Origin: Thermogemmata fonticola
Lineage (GTDB): Bacteria > Planctomycetota > Planctomycetia > Gemmatales > Gemmataceae
Assembly (NCBI RefSeq): GCF_013694095.1
Contig: NZ_JACEFB010000014.1
Span: 1-64,000, forward strand
Direction: 5' to 3'
Length of the DNA stretch: 64,000 nt
Notes under the pieces: model-generated
Told to the model about the DNA's origin: nothing
What the model saw: the letters and a program-made list of their open reading frames with translations, nothing else
The model's database searches: none
Shown here: positions 1 through 10,241 of the stretch, piece by piece
Layout of the letters: every line of letters begins with the position of its first letter
Numbering within the stretch: position 1 is the stretch's first letter
Translations under genes and position numbers: made by a program

Positions 1-1
1 G

Positions 2-2848
2 ATCCGCTTCCTCACGGCGGGTAATGGAACTGCTGCGGCTCAGGAAAAGGAACCGACCTGTGCGAACGGTGGATCAGGCCGTCGGGAGGGTCCCGATTTT
101 TTTCCCCCCGCCTTCCCCGTGCCGCCGCCCCTAACAGCGGTTCCTGACCCTTTTCCAGAACCGTCCAAGGGCCAATGTGCTTCGGCGGTGGCAGAAATAC
201 CTGCACCTTCCGTAGAGGCGACAAGGGTACCCGTACCTTCCATAGCGGCACCATCACCTTCCATGCTGGACCGTGCTGAACCGATCCCGCCTCGTGGGGA
301 GGACGTGCCACGGCCTGATGGGGAACCGGTTTCGGTGCCTCCATTTTCTCCTCCTGGCGATTGGACCGCTGTGTTGTGCCGCCAGGTGTTGTGCTCTGTC
401 TGCTGGGGGGGTGAGCCGCGGGCCACAATACCTTGGCCGGAAGCAGGGGAAGTCTGGCTCGTGGCGGACGAGGGAGACGTACTGGCTGCGGAAGTGGGGA
501 AGGCTCTCGCGGGTCGCGGACTGTCCGTGCGCCATCAGGCGTGGGAGGCAGCCCCTGCGGGAACCCCGACGGGAAGCTGGGCGGGTCTGATTCTGGTAGC
601 GCCGCTTCAGGAACGGCCGTTCCATCCTGGGGTACTGGCCTGGTTGCAACGCGCGGCGAAGGCCTTCCCGCGATCCGGAGATCGACGGGCCTTCCTCGTG
701 GGTTTGATCCGCTTGGATGGTCAGTTCGGCTTGGGACCGCTGCGGCCGGATACACCGGTTGGGCAAAGCGGCCTGGCCGGCTGGATCAAAACCGCCCGCT
801 GGGAATGGCCGCATGTCGCTTGCAAGGTGATCGATGTGGCGCCGGAATGGTCCGAAGCTCCGGAAATGGCCGAGGAAGTGGCGGCAGAAGTGCTGGCCGA
901 CGGCCCGATTGAGATCGGACTGTCCGAACCGTGGCAGCGGTGGGTGCCGGTGCTGAAGGAGGAACCGCTGGACGGCCTCCGTGGGGATGGCCCGCTCCAG
1001 CCGGACGATGTGGTGTTGATCACCGGCGGCGGGCGCGGAGTGACGGCGGACTTGGCCCAAGCTCTGGCCGAGGCGGGACGCGGTACGCTGGTCCTGGTGG
1101 GCCGCACGCCCTTGCCGACAGGTGATCTGCCCTCCTGGTGGCCGGAGAGCGAGGAGGAGGCTGTCCTCAAGCGAGCAGTCGCCGAACATCTGGGACCTGG
1201 AGCTTCCCCACGTCAGATTCAAGAGCAGTACCAACTCCGGCGGGCACAGCAGGAATTGCAGCGGACTTTGCAGCGCCTGTCGGCCCAGGGCGCCCGGATC
1301 GCTTACTACAGCCTTGACATTGCTGACCAGGCCGCGGTGCAGCATTTGGTGGCCGAAGTTCGCCAGCGCTGGGGGCCGATCACGCGGCTGATTCACGGCG
1401 CCGGCGTGCTGGCGGACCGCCGCCTGGAGGACCTGACGGCCGAACAATTCGAGCGGGTGTACCGGACCAAGGTCATCGGCCTGGAACACTTGCTGGCGGC
1501 GCTAGGTCAGGAGCCGCTGCGGACTTTGGCGGTGTTCAGTTCGACGACGGCCCGGTTAGGTCGCACCGGCCAAGGGGCGTATGCCTGCGCCAACGAAGTG
1601 CTCAACAAACTGATGCAGCGCGAAGCCCGGCGGCGCCCTCAGACGCGCGTTATCGCCTTCAACTGGGGACCCTGGGATGGCGGCATGGTGACATCCGCGC
1701 TCAAGCGGCTGTTTGCGGCGGAAGGTGTCGGCTTGATTCCTCGCCAGGCTGGTGGCCGTTATGGAGCGTGGGAAATCCAGAAGTGGGACAGCGGAGTGGA
1801 AATTGTCATCAGTGCTCGGACTTCCGGGAAGGATGTTCCGACTTTCGCCTTGACCCTGGCCGGCACCAGCCCGGTGGGAGGGACGGGGGAACCTCTGGCC
1901 GCTCCGCGGATGCCCAGCCGGGGGAATGGGGAAGGGACGGCCTTCCGCAGCAACGGCGTGACACCCCATCCTGCGCCGCCGCGGGGAGCGGAGATGACCC
2001 TGGCATTCGAACGGCCCCTCGATGTCAGCAATCATCCGGTACTGGCCGACCATGTGCTAGAGGGGCGGGCGGTGGTGCCCGTGGCTTTGCATCTGGAGTG
2101 GCTGGCCCACGCGGCGGTGCATCGCCATCCCGGCTTGCAGTTTTGCGGCTGCGACCAGCTCCGGATTTACCACGGCCTGATGCTGGAGGCTAGCGAGTCG
2201 GCAGTGCTGCAAGTCTGGTGCGGTCCATCCTCCCGACAGGACGGCGGCTACTGGCAGACGGTGGAGGTGCGCAGCCGGGGAGCTGCCGGACGGGAATGGC
2301 TCCATGCCCGCGCTTGTGTGCTGGTGGCCGAGCAGTGGCCGGCCCCGCCGCCGACGGAACCGATACCAGAGGGCGGCCAGCCCTGGCCCTGGAGCATGGA
2401 GGATACGTATGAGCATTTGCTCTTTCACGGCCCGCAGTGGCGCGGCGTGCGGCACATTCAGAAACTGGAAGACGACCTGTGGCTGGCCAGGGTCCGAACT
2501 GCTCCGCCACCAGCCCAATGGCTCACCTCCCCCTTGCGTTCCGCCTGGCTGGCCGATCCCTTGGTCCTCGACGGCGCCTTGCAGTTGCTGATCGTGGCGG
2601 CCTACGAGCACTATCAACTGCGCTGTCTGCCCGTGGCTTTAGGGCGTTACCGCCAATACCGCCGTCACTTCCCGGCTACCGAAACCACCGTCCTCCTGCG
2701 TCTGCGTTGCCGGGAGCATGCCCTGGTGCAAGCCGACATCGAGTTCCGGGATGACCACGGCCTGATCGCTCAAATCCAGGACTGCGAGGCGGTCCTCCAG
2801 GAACAGTTGGCACGGGCCTTCCGGAACAACCGGTTGCGAAGTCATTGA
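2..2848 (+). CDS. PfaA-like polyketide/PUFA synthase, C-terminal part (KR-DH), cut by left edge
   Basis: The frame is open from the first bases of the window with no stop, so the GTG at 119 is probably an internal Val codon and the gene starts outside the window. About 948 codons are visible. A ketoreductase structural subdomain lies around nt 430-990. The catalytic KR follows at about 1010-1760, with a Rossmann loop (TGGGRGVT) and an SDR active site of the form FSSTTARLG...GAYACANEV. A C-terminal hot-dog dehydratase at about 1990-2800 carries HPVLADHVL. KR followed by DH is the C-terminal order of PfaA-type PUFA synthases (KS-AT-ACPs-KR-DH). The KS, AT and ACPs would lie upstream, which is inferred. 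The gene is followed after 79 nt by the PfaC-like gene on the same strand, so the two are probably co-transcribed. A different iterative type I PKS is possible, but the downstream PfaC partner argues for a secondary-lipid synthase. Confidence 0.8.
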   Translation: MRFLTAGNGTAAAQEKEPTCANGGSGRREGPDFFPPAFPVPPPLTAVPDPFPEPSKGQCASAVAEIPAPSVEATRVPVPSIAAPSPSMLDRAEPIPPRGEDVPRPDGEPVSVPPFSPPGDWTAVLCRQVLCSVCWGGEPRATIPWPEAGEVWLVADEGDVLAAEVGKALAGRGLSVRHQAWEAAPAGTPTGSWAGLILVAPLQERPFHPGVLAWLQRAAKAFPRSGDRRAFLVGLIRLDGQFGLGPLRPDTPVGQSGLAGWIKTARWEWPHVACKVIDVAPEWSEAPEMAEEVAAEVLADGPIEIGLSEPWQRWVPVLKEEPLDGLRGDGPLQPDDVVLITGGGRGVTADLAQALAEAGRGTLVLVGRTPLPTGDLPSWWPESEEEAVLKRAVAEHLGPGASPRQIQEQYQLRRAQQELQRTLQRLSAQGARIAYYSLDIADQAAVQHLVAEVRQRWGPITRLIHGAGVLADRRLEDLTAEQFERVYRTKVIGLEHLLAALGQEPLRTLAVFSSTTARLGRTGQGAYACANEVLNKLMQREARRRPQTRVIAFNWGPWDGGMVTSALKRLFAAEGVGLIPRQAGGRYGAWEIQKWDSGVEIVISARTSGKDVPTFALTLAGTSPVGGTGEPLAAPRMPSRGNGEGTAFRSNGVTPHPAPPRGAEMTLAFERPLDVSNHPVLADHVLEGRAVVPVALHLEWLAHAAVHRHPGLQFCGCDQLRIYHGLMLEASESAVLQVWCGPSSRQDGGYWQTVEVRSRGAAGREWLHARACVLVAEQWPAPPPTEPIPEGGQPWPWSMEDTYEHLLFHGPQWRGVRHIQKLEDDLWLARVRTAPPPAQWLTSPLRSAWLADPLVLDGALQLLIVAAYEHYQLRCLPVALGRYRQYRRHFPATETTVLLRLRCREHALVQADIEFRDDHGLIAQIQDCEAVLQEQLARAFRNNRLRSH

Positions 2849-2927
2849 CCCGTGCCCAAGGTGTCCGAGACATGCCCCTGGCAGAAGCGGGCAATTCCTG
2901 GAGCTTTCCCGGCAGGTGTAGCGACTT

Positions 2928-5900
2928 ATGAGAGCAGAGACCGTAGCGATTGTGGGCATGGCGATGCGCTTGCCTGGCGCTCAGGACCAAGAATCCCGGT
3001 ACTGGCAGGCGATTGTCCAGGGTGCAGATTGTTCCCGCGATGTGCCGCCGCAGCGGTGGATGCTCCCGCCGGAGCGCTGTTACGACTCCCGCGTAGGGGT
3101 GAGCGATTGCGTCTATTGCCGCCGGGGATACTTCCTCGAACCGTTTGTGCCCGATCTGCAGGGTTTGGACATCGATCCGTCCCTGGTGGCCCGGCTGGAC
3201 CCCCTGGTGCAACTGGTGCTGGATGTGGGGGCGCGGGCCTGGCGGAGCGCCCGCATGGAGCGGGTGGATCGTCGGCGTGTAGGCGTGGTGTTGGGGAATA
3301 TCTGCCTGCCGACAGAAGGTTCATCCGCGCTGTGCCGGTCGCTGCTGGGAGAGAGGTGGGGTCGAGCCAACGAACCGCTGCTCGCGGACAATCGGCGGGT
3401 GGCCGGTTTTCCGGCGGCGCTGCTCGCTCACGCCTTGCATCTGGGGCGGGGGGGCTATGCTCTGGATGCGGCTTGCGCCTCGTCCCTTTATGCCTTGTCT
3501 TTCGCAGTGGAAGAACTCCAAAGCGGGCGGGCGGATGCTATGCTGGCCGGAGGTTGCTGCCGTCCTGACTGCCAATACACCCAGATGGGTTTCGCCCAAT
3601 TGCGGGCTTTGTCCCTGTCGGGCCGCTGTGCTCCCTTCGACGCAGCGGCGGACGGCTTACTGGTCGGAGAAGGGGCAGCCCTGTTCGTCCTCAAACGTCT
3701 CCGTGATGCCATCCGGGACGGTGACACGATTCACGCCGTGATCCGGGGGATAGGCTTATCCAATGATCGAGCGGGTAATTTGCTCGCTCCAGCTCAGGAA
3801 GGCCAGCTCCGGGCTATGCGCCGCGCTTACGAGCAAGCCGGTTGCTTGCCCCAGGAAGTGGATTACATCGAATGCCATGCCACGGGGACTCCTGTCGGTG
3901 ATGCGGTGGAGTTTGCAAGCCTGCGGCAGTTGTGGGATAGGGGCACCTGGCGGGTCGGCCAATGCGTGCTCAGTTCGGTCAAGGCGACGGTGGGCCATTT
4001 GCTCACCGGGGCTGGAGCCGCCGCTCTGGCCAAGGTGCTGCTGGCTTTGAAGCACCAGCAACTGCCCCCGCAAGCGAACTTCACCCGCCCTTCTCCGCAA
4101 CTGGCTTATGCGGGCGGTCCATTCCGCATCGTGCAAGCCGCGGAACCATGGGACCGTCCCCGGCACCGACCCCGCCGGGCTGCTGTCAGCGCCTTCGGCT
4201 TTGGGGGTATCAATGCCCATATTGTGCTGGAAGAGTGGCAAGGTGACATGCCGCTGCCAGCAAAAGACATTTCCCCGCAGCGATTGATCCCCGTGGCCAT
4301 CGTCGGTTTGGCTAGTCACTTCGGTCCCTGGCAGGATGCTCCTTCTTTACTGGCCACCCTCCAGGGTACGCCGCCGCCTCCTCCCCGGCCGAAACGCCAG
4401 GGCTGGTCCTGGTCGCCCCGGCCCTGCCCCCCGGCGCACGCCATCGAGGAGCTGGAGTTTCCCACCGATCGCTTCCGCATACCGCCTCGGGAAATCGAGG
4501 AGACTCTGCCTCAGCAGTTGCTCATCCTGCAACTGGCCGATGCAGCCCTCGCCGATCACTGCGCAGGCCGGGAAGCCGGACGAACAGCTCGAACTGATGA
4601 CCCGCGGCGGACACAAAAACCTTCTACCTCTCCCCAGGAACGGGAAGCGGTTGCAGACTCGTCCTGTCCCGATCCTTCAAGTCACGCCTATCCGCGAATC
4701 CTGCCCACGGTGAGCCGGCATCCCACGTCCCACCGGCCAGGTGTTGATCCGCCGGGTGATGCACCCGCGGCCGGGCGGCCCCTTCCCCCGCCTGTGGCGG
4801 AAAATGGGGAGCGCTGGGGAGTCTTCATCGGTCTGGAACTGGACCCCAACACGATGAATTTCCATCTGCGCTGGAGTGCGCTGGCAGCGGGTCGGGAAGA
4901 GCTGGCCGAGCAGATCAGTCCGCCGCTCAATGCCAACCGGACCATGGGGGCACTTGGGAGCATTGCGGCCAGTCGGATCGCGCGCGCATGGGGAATCGGG
5001 GGGCCGGCTTACACCCTGTGTAATGAGGAAGCTTCAGGCTTGCGGGCGGTGCTGGCGGCGTGGCAAGCCCTTCAGAGCGGCACCATCGATTTGGCCATTG
5101 TGGGAGCGGTGGACTTCGCCGTGGACCCGCGTTCGGTGATCCCCGCAGGGTTGGTATACCCCGGTGAAGGAGCGGCTGTTTTCGTGCTGAAACGGCTAGC
5201 GGATGCCCAACGGGATGGTGACGCGATCTATGCGGTGATCCAGGGCGCGGGATGCGGTGAGGACGAACCGTCGGCCCTGGCGGAGGCCATAAAACAAGCG
5301 GGGTGGAACCTCGCAGAAACGACCCAGCTTCCCCGTGTCCACACCGCATCACTGATAGGACAATGTGGTGCCGCTACAGCAGCGGCGGACCTGGCCTATG
5401 CCGCCCTCCTGATGGGCGCGGCGGAACCGTCCTCCTTCTTCCGCCTCTTTGGCTCCCCGTCCTCCTCCGCAGGGGATCAGGCTGTCCCACCTCCGGCTTC
5501 ACGACGATGTTATGTCACGGCGTCGTCCTGTACGACCCATTTGGCTCTGGTGCTGGAGGAATACGTCCCCCGGCAGTCTGCACGACCCGTGTTCCCCCCT
5601 CCCCGTTCGACTCGGACCCTGCGCTTGCCGGTCGGCATGCCAGAGCCTGGTTCCATTTCAACAGCAGCAGCAACTTCCGCCTCCATCCCCGCTTCCTTAC
5701 TGCCGTTTCCTCTTTCTCCCCTCTCTGGACCCAGAGCCGAAGACATTCCCGTATCAGCGGGGAGAACTCCAGGAGCGACGAGCGGGTGCGGTCTCGTCGG
5801 CACTCCAGGGAGCATACCCCCCTCTTCTTCCAGTCTGTCAGCTTCTGGGGGCGTTGCCGGTGGGGCGGCGTTGCCGGTGGCAGGCCAGGCACCCCCTCTT

Positions 5901-8750
5901 CCGGAACCCGTAGCGATGAACGATCGGCTTCCTCTTACCCCCGAAGGTGGAATCCAGGCAGTGCCAGCGCTCCTCCTAGCGGCCTATGGCCGGGTTCAGG
6001 AGCAATGGCTAGGGGCACAGTCGGCCTTCCTGCGTACCCAGCAGCGATGGTTCACCTTGGCCGCCCGCCTGTGGGAACACCACCAGACCTTGCTGGCGAG
6101 TAACCCCTTGGCGGAAGAGCAGTGCTCAGACCCGGCTCCGGCCCAGAAATGGCTCCCCACTCCAGCCCAGGTACAGGAGAGAGGATTGCCGAATCGGGCC
6201 GAGACCGACCGAGTTATGCCGCCCCAGCCGGGCAGCCTGGCGATGACAGTGGTTTGTCCAGAGGGCGAGGTGCCCCGGAGCTTGAATTACGAGCAGTGTT
6301 GCCGGTTCGCCGCCGGCCGCATCGCCGAGGTACTGGGTCCCCGTTATGCCCTCATTGACACCTTCCCAACCCGCGTCCGCTTGCCGGATGGACCGCTGCA
6401 ACTGGTGGATCGCATCTTGCAGATCGAGGGCGAACCGCTTTCCCTCCAGCCGGGCCGGGTGGTTACCGAACATACGGTCCACGAACAGCGTTGGTACCTC
6501 GAAAGCAAGCGCATGCCGACAGCATTGTCGGTGGAAGCAGGACAGGCGGACTTATTCCTCAGCGGCTTTTTGGGGATCGATCTTCAGACACGAGGGGAGG
6601 CGGTGTACCGGCTGCTGGATGCGGTGGTGACCTTCCATCGCGGCTTGCCGCAAGTCGGAGAGACGATCCGCTACGATATTGCCATCGATGAATTTGTGCA
6701 GCAGGGGGGCGCCTGGCTGTTCCGCTTCCGCTTCGATGGTACGATCGGCGGCCAACCGTACATCACGATGCGGCATGGCACCGCGGGGTTCTTCACACCG
6801 GCGGCTTTGGCGGCTGGCAAAGGAATCGTCCAGACGGCCCTCGATCGGCAGGCACGTCCTGGCAAGCGCCCGGCGGATTGGCGAGAATTGGCGCCCCTGG
6901 AGCCAGCCTCTTTGGATGAACAGCAACTGGCTGCCTTGCGGCGGGGGGAGCTGGCGGCAGCCTTCGGACCGGCCTTCGCCCAGTTGGGATTGCGGCAACC
7001 CCGGACGCTGCCGGACGGCCCGCTTCGCCTGCTCGACCGGGTGCCTCACATCGATCTGCAGGGCGGACGCTTCGGACTCGGACTGATCCGCGGCGAACTG
7101 GATATCCACCCCGACGACTGGTTCCTCACCTGCCATTTCGTGGATGATCCCGTGATGCCCGGCACCCTCATGTACGAATGCTGCTTGCAAACGTTGCGGG
7201 TGGGATTACTGCGCCTGGGTTGGATTGGGGAAGCGGAAGAGGTGATGTACGAACCCGTACCGGGGATCGCCAGCCGCTTGAAGTGCCGTGGTCAAGTCAT
7301 TGGCACGACGCGCACTACTGCTTACGAGGTGACCATCAAGGAGTTGGGTTACCGCCCGGAACCGTATTGTCTGGCGGATGCCCTCATGTACGCCGACGGC
7401 AAGCCGATCGTGGAAATCCTCAACTTGTCCCTGCAGGTGAGCGGGCTGAAGCGGGAGGAGGTCGAACAGAGATGGCAGCGCTCGCACCGCCTGGGGAGTG
7501 TGGCCGATCGCAGGAGGCTGCCGTCCTCTTCAGACCCTGCTGCGGAGAAGAGTTTTGCCCCAAGCGTGCCAGCCTTCCCCTCTGAGGCGAGTGAGCCGCT
7601 GCGGCTGCTTTACGATTCTCGGCACATTCTGGCGTTTTCCAATGGCAAGCCTTCCGAAGCCTTCGGGGAACCGTACCGGATTTTTGATCATGAACGGGTC
7701 ATCGCCCGTTTGCCTGGGCCGCCGTACCAGTTCCTGGATGGCATCACGGCGGTGGAGGGCCAGCCGTTCGTCTTGCAAGCTGGGGCGAGTTGCGAAGCGG
7801 TTTATGACGTTCCGCCGTCCGCATGGTATTTCCAGGAACAGCACTCCGAATGCATGCCGCTGTGCGTGCTTCTGGAGATCGCATTGCAACCGTGCGGCTG
7901 GCTGGCGGCCTATTGCGGCTCGGCCCTGCTCAGCGACGAAGACCTATCCTTCCGCAACCTGGGCGGCTCGGCCATCCAGCACCGTCCGGTGACTCGTGCG
8001 AGCGGCCGGCTCTTCACACGCGCCCGCCTGACCCAGACGGCTCGCGCTGCCGGCATGATCCTCGAACATTTCGCCTTTGAGGTACGGGATGCTCTCGGCC
8101 CGGTTTACGAGGGAACCACCTATTTCGGTTTCTTCACAAAAGCAGCGCTCCGAGACCAAGTGGGGCTGCGGGAGGTCGCGGCAGAGCGGCGGGAACCGCC
8201 GGCCGGTCCGCCCGGCGTGCGGGAACCTTATCCCGTCCATCCGCCGTTTCCGGGACGGCAGTTGCGCATGATCGACTGGATCGAAACGTATCAGTCTGAT
8301 GGCGGCCCCTGGGGACTGGGGCGAGTCGTGGGCAGTAGCGCCGTTGACCCGTCCGCTTGGTTCTTCCAAGCCCATTTTTACCAGGACCCGGTGTGGCCTG
8401 GTTCGCTGGGGTTGCAATCGTTTCTGCAACTGCTCCAATATCTGGCCTGGCGGCGGTGGGGGACGGAAGAGACTTCGACTCATCGCTGTCCCCAGGGAGA
8501 GGGAGCAGGAACCGTGGCTCATCACTTACCGGCCAATGTTTCGTGGCAAGCTCCTGCCTTGGGTGTGCGCCATCACTGGAGCTATCGCGGCCAGATTATC
8601 CCGACCCACCAGCGCGTTACAGTGGAGGCCGACGTTGTGGCGATTGACGAACGGCAGCGGCGGCTGACCGCCAACGGATTGCTTTGGGTGGATGGCCGCC
8701 CCATTTACCGCATGGAGCAATTCACGCTGGAATGGCCGCCGGGAGGGTAA
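2928..8750 (+). CDS. pfaC: PfaC-like PUFA/secondary-lipid synthase subunit (KS-CLF-DH-DH)
   Basis: This 1940-residue multidomain protein extends and dehydrates acyl-ACP chains. Residues 1-440 form a complete ketosynthase: Cys183 in DAACASS, His317 in CHATGTP and His357 in VGHLLTGAG. Residues about 455-870 form a second KS fold in which the nucleophile position aligns with Glu701 (NEEASG), as expected of a chain-length factor. This half is interrupted by a Pro/Ser/Arg-rich insert. A low-complexity linker follows to about residue 1080, with no recognisable ACP (no DSL motif). The C-terminus holds four hot-dog units. Units 2 and 4 have clear FabA-type active sites: CHFVDDPVMPG with His1403 and AHFYQDPVWPG with His1816. 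Units 1 and 3 look like their pseudo-dimer partners. This is the PfaC layout. No PfaB, PfaD enoyl reductase or phosphopantetheinyl transferase is visible and they may lie upstream. Confidence 0.88.
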   Translation: MRAETVAIVGMAMRLPGAQDQESRYWQAIVQGADCSRDVPPQRWMLPPERCYDSRVGVSDCVYCRRGYFLEPFVPDLQGLDIDPSLVARLDPLVQLVLDVGARAWRSARMERVDRRRVGVVLGNICLPTEGSSALCRSLLGERWGRANEPLLADNRRVAGFPAALLAHALHLGRGGYALDAACASSLYALSFAVEELQSGRADAMLAGGCCRPDCQYTQMGFAQLRALSLSGRCAPFDAAADGLLVGEGAALFVLKRLRDAIRDGDTIHAVIRGIGLSNDRAGNLLAPAQEGQLRAMRRAYEQAGCLPQEVDYIECHATGTPVGDAVEFASLRQLWDRGTWRVGQCVLSSVKATVGHLLTGAGAAALAKVLLALKHQQLPPQANFTRPSPQLAYAGGPFRIVQAAEPWDRPRHRPRRAAVSAFGFGGINAHIVLEEWQGDMPLPAKDISPQRLIPVAIVGLASHFGPWQDAPSLLATLQGTPPPPPRPKRQGWSWSPRPCPPAHAIEELEFPTDRFRIPPREIEETLPQQLLILQLADAALADHCAGREAGRTARTDDPRRTQKPSTSPQEREAVADSSCPDPSSHAYPRILPTVSRHPTSHRPGVDPPGDAPAAGRPLPPPVAENGERWGVFIGLELDPNTMNFHLRWSALAAGREELAEQISPPLNANRTMGALGSIAASRIARAWGIGGPAYTLCNEEASGLRAVLAAWQALQSGTIDLAIVGAVDFAVDPRSVIPAGLVYPGEGAAVFVLKRLADAQRDGDAIYAVIQGAGCGEDEPSALAEAIKQAGWNLAETTQLPRVHTASLIGQCGAATAAADLAYAALLMGAAEPSSFFRLFGSPSSSAGDQAVPPPASRRCYVTASSCTTHLALVLEEYVPRQSARPVFPPPRSTRTLRLPVGMPEPGSISTAAATSASIPASLLPFPLSPLSGPRAEDIPVSAGRTPGATSGCGLVGTPGSIPPSSSSLSASGGVAGGAALPVAGQAPPLPEPVAMNDRLPLTPEGGIQAVPALLLAAYGRVQEQWLGAQSAFLRTQQRWFTLAARLWEHHQTLLASNPLAEEQCSDPAPAQKWLPTPAQVQERGLPNRAETDRVMPPQPGSLAMTVVCPEGEVPRSLNYEQCCRFAAGRIAEVLGPRYALIDTFPTRVRLPDGPLQLVDRILQIEGEPLSLQPGRVVTEHTVHEQRWYLESKRMPTALSVEAGQADLFLSGFLGIDLQTRGEAVYRLLDAVVTFHRGLPQVGETIRYDIAIDEFVQQGGAWLFRFRFDGTIGGQPYITMRHGTAGFFTPAALAAGKGIVQTALDRQARPGKRPADWRELAPLEPASLDEQQLAALRRGELAAAFGPAFAQLGLRQPRTLPDGPLRLLDRVPHIDLQGGRFGLGLIRGELDIHPDDWFLTCHFVDDPVMPGTLMYECCLQTLRVGLLRLGWIGEAEEVMYEPVPGIASRLKCRGQVIGTTRTTAYEVTIKELGYRPEPYCLADALMYADGKPIVEILNLSLQVSGLKREEVEQRWQRSHRLGSVADRRRLPSSSDPAAEKSFAPSVPAFPSEASEPLRLLYDSRHILAFSNGKPSEAFGEPYRIFDHERVIARLPGPPYQFLDGITAVEGQPFVLQAGASCEAVYDVPPSAWYFQEQHSECMPLCVLLEIALQPCGWLAAYCGSALLSDEDLSFRNLGGSAIQHRPVTRASGRLFTRARLTQTARAAGMILEHFAFEVRDALGPVYEGTTYFGFFTKAALRDQVGLREVAAERREPPAGPPGVREPYPVHPPFPGRQLRMIDWIETYQSDGGPWGLGRVVGSSAVDPSAWFFQAHFYQDPVWPGSLGLQSFLQLLQYLAWRRWGTEETSTHRCPQGEGAGTVAHHLPANVSWQAPALGVRHHWSYRGQIIPTHQRVTVEADVVAIDERQRRLTANGLLWVDGRPIYRMEQFTLEWPPGG

Positions 8751-8756
8751 AGGCCC

Positions 8757-8828
8757 AGGGGTTCGCCGGATTTGAGCGTGAGGATAAAGGGGTCTGCCGG
8801 ATTCGACCGTAAGGATGCTGGGGTTCCC
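8757..8828. repeat. Imperfect 31-bp tandem repeats between pfaC and oleA
   Basis: Two adjacent 31-nt units begin at 8757 and 8788. They share AGGGGT, TGCCGGATT-like and GTAAGGAT-like blocks, and a third partial unit starts at 8819 with TGGGGTTCC. They lie just after the pfaC stop in the 231-nt gap before oleA. No hairpin is obvious. They could be a regulatory spacer or a decayed duplication. Only the repetition is seen; any function is unknown. Confidence 0.5.
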
Positions 8829-8981
8829 ACGATCCGACTACCATCAGACGGAACAGGAAAGCAGTGTACGTTCGGTCGGCTGCCATCCGGGTGCACGAGT
8901 TCTACAGTGATGGAGATATGGTCGTTGTGGGTGTGAAGCATTTGGAGCTAAGAGTCGGGTGTCCGGCCACGGAAGCTGAGC

Positions 8982-10106
8982 ATGCGCTATTCGCAGGTGC
9001 ATATTGAGGCCATCGGCTATGAACTGCCGCCTGTGGTCGTTTCGACGGCGGATTTGGAGGCCCGGTTGCAACCGGTATATGAGGCGTTGCAATTGCAGCC
9101 GGGGCAGTTGGAATTGCTGACGGGGATCAACGAGCGGCGCTGGTGGGAGCCAGGTTATCCGTTGTCGGAAGGTGCTGCGGCAGCAGCACGCAAAGCCCTG
9201 GCGGCGGCTGAGCTGGACCCGGCCCAAGTGGATGTGCTGATCTACGCGGGCGTCTGCCGGGAGCAATTCGAGCCAGCAACGGCCTGCGCTGTCGCAGCCC
9301 GCTTGGGCATCGGCGGACACGCTCTCATCTACGATCTGAGCAATGCCTGTCTGGGGGTGCTCAACGGCGTGCTCGATATCGCCAACCGGATCGAATTGGG
9401 CCAAGCCCGCGCCGGCCTGGTCGTTTCTGCTGAGACGGCCCGCGAGATCAACGAAAACATCATCGATCAGATCATCCGCACGAGATCCTTGGAGCTATTC
9501 CGGGCATCGATTGCCACTCTCACAGGCGGTTCGGGAGCGGTGGCGGTGCTAGTGGTGAGCGAAGAGCTGTCGCGCCACAAGCGGCGCAAGGTGCTTGGCG
9601 GCGTAGCTCAGGCGGCCCCGGAGTATCACGCCCTCTGCCGTTGGGGCATGCGCTCGCTGCTGCCTGCGACTGTGCACACCGTGGAGAAGCTCTTCGGCAC
9701 GCAAGCGGGTGTCTTGCTCCAGCGCGGCTTGGATTTCGGCCTCAAACACGTCATGGTGCCCTTCATGGAAACTCAGGCTGGTGAGCTACTCAAATACGGC
9801 ATCGAAGTCGGCCTGCGCACCTGGAAGCGCTTCCTGAGTACCTTCGGTTGGGCCGTCGAGGAAATCGACAAAGTCATCTGCCATCAGGTGGGAGCGGTAC
9901 ATCGTGAGACCATGTTGCGGGCCTTTGGCATCCCTCCGGAAAAGGACTTCAGCACCTATCCTTATCTGGGAAATATAGGGACTGTTTCCTTACCCCTGAC
10001 GGCAGCGTTAGCTGAGGAACGCGAGTTCCTGCGCCCCGGAGATCGTGTCGGCTGGCTGGGTATCGGCAGCGGCTTGAATTGCCTGATGCTGGGTCTGGAA
10101 TGGTAG
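8982..10106 (+). CDS. oleA: OleA, head-to-head acyl-CoA/acyl-ACP condensing thiolase
   Basis: OleA joins two fatty acyl thioesters by a non-decarboxylative Claisen condensation to a long 2-alkyl-3-keto acid, the first step of long-chain olefin synthesis. The 374-residue length is typical. The thiolase-fold catalytic residues are all present: Cys123 in NACLG, His301 in CHQVG and Asn331 in GNIGTVSLP. Glu97 in REQFEPATA matches the glutamate that distinguishes OleA from FabH and reaches into the partner subunit. It lies 231 nt after pfaC and is followed by oleB, oleC and oleD in pathway-cluster order. FabH or an HMG-CoA-synthase-like function is unlikely given the Ole neighbours. The gene family is seen; the chain length and unsaturation of its substrates are inferred. 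Confidence 0.95.
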   Translation: MRYSQVHIEAIGYELPPVVVSTADLEARLQPVYEALQLQPGQLELLTGINERRWWEPGYPLSEGAAAAARKALAAAELDPAQVDVLIYAGVCREQFEPATACAVAARLGIGGHALIYDLSNACLGVLNGVLDIANRIELGQARAGLVVSAETAREINENIIDQIIRTRSLELFRASIATLTGGSGAVAVLVVSEELSRHKRRKVLGGVAQAAPEYHALCRWGMRSLLPATVHTVEKLFGTQAGVLLQRGLDFGLKHVMVPFMETQAGELLKYGIEVGLRTWKRFLSTFGWAVEEIDKVICHQVGAVHRETMLRAFGIPPEKDFSTYPYLGNIGTVSLPLTAALAEEREFLRPGDRVGWLGIGSGLNCLMLGLEW

Positions 10107-10241
10107 TAGGAAGCGATGGCAGCAAGCGGGTGTTTCCAGCGTGGCCTAGCGCCGAGCGGGCGTGGAGCGGCTATCCTGGAGCACGCGCGGCCCTTGGGCT
10201 GGTGAGAGGGAAGTGGCCCGTGAGATGGAAGTGACAAGACT

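Noticed and set aside
254-1489. Minus-strand frame of 411 codons
   Set aside because: It lies antisense to the KR domain of the PfaA-like gene and has no motif.
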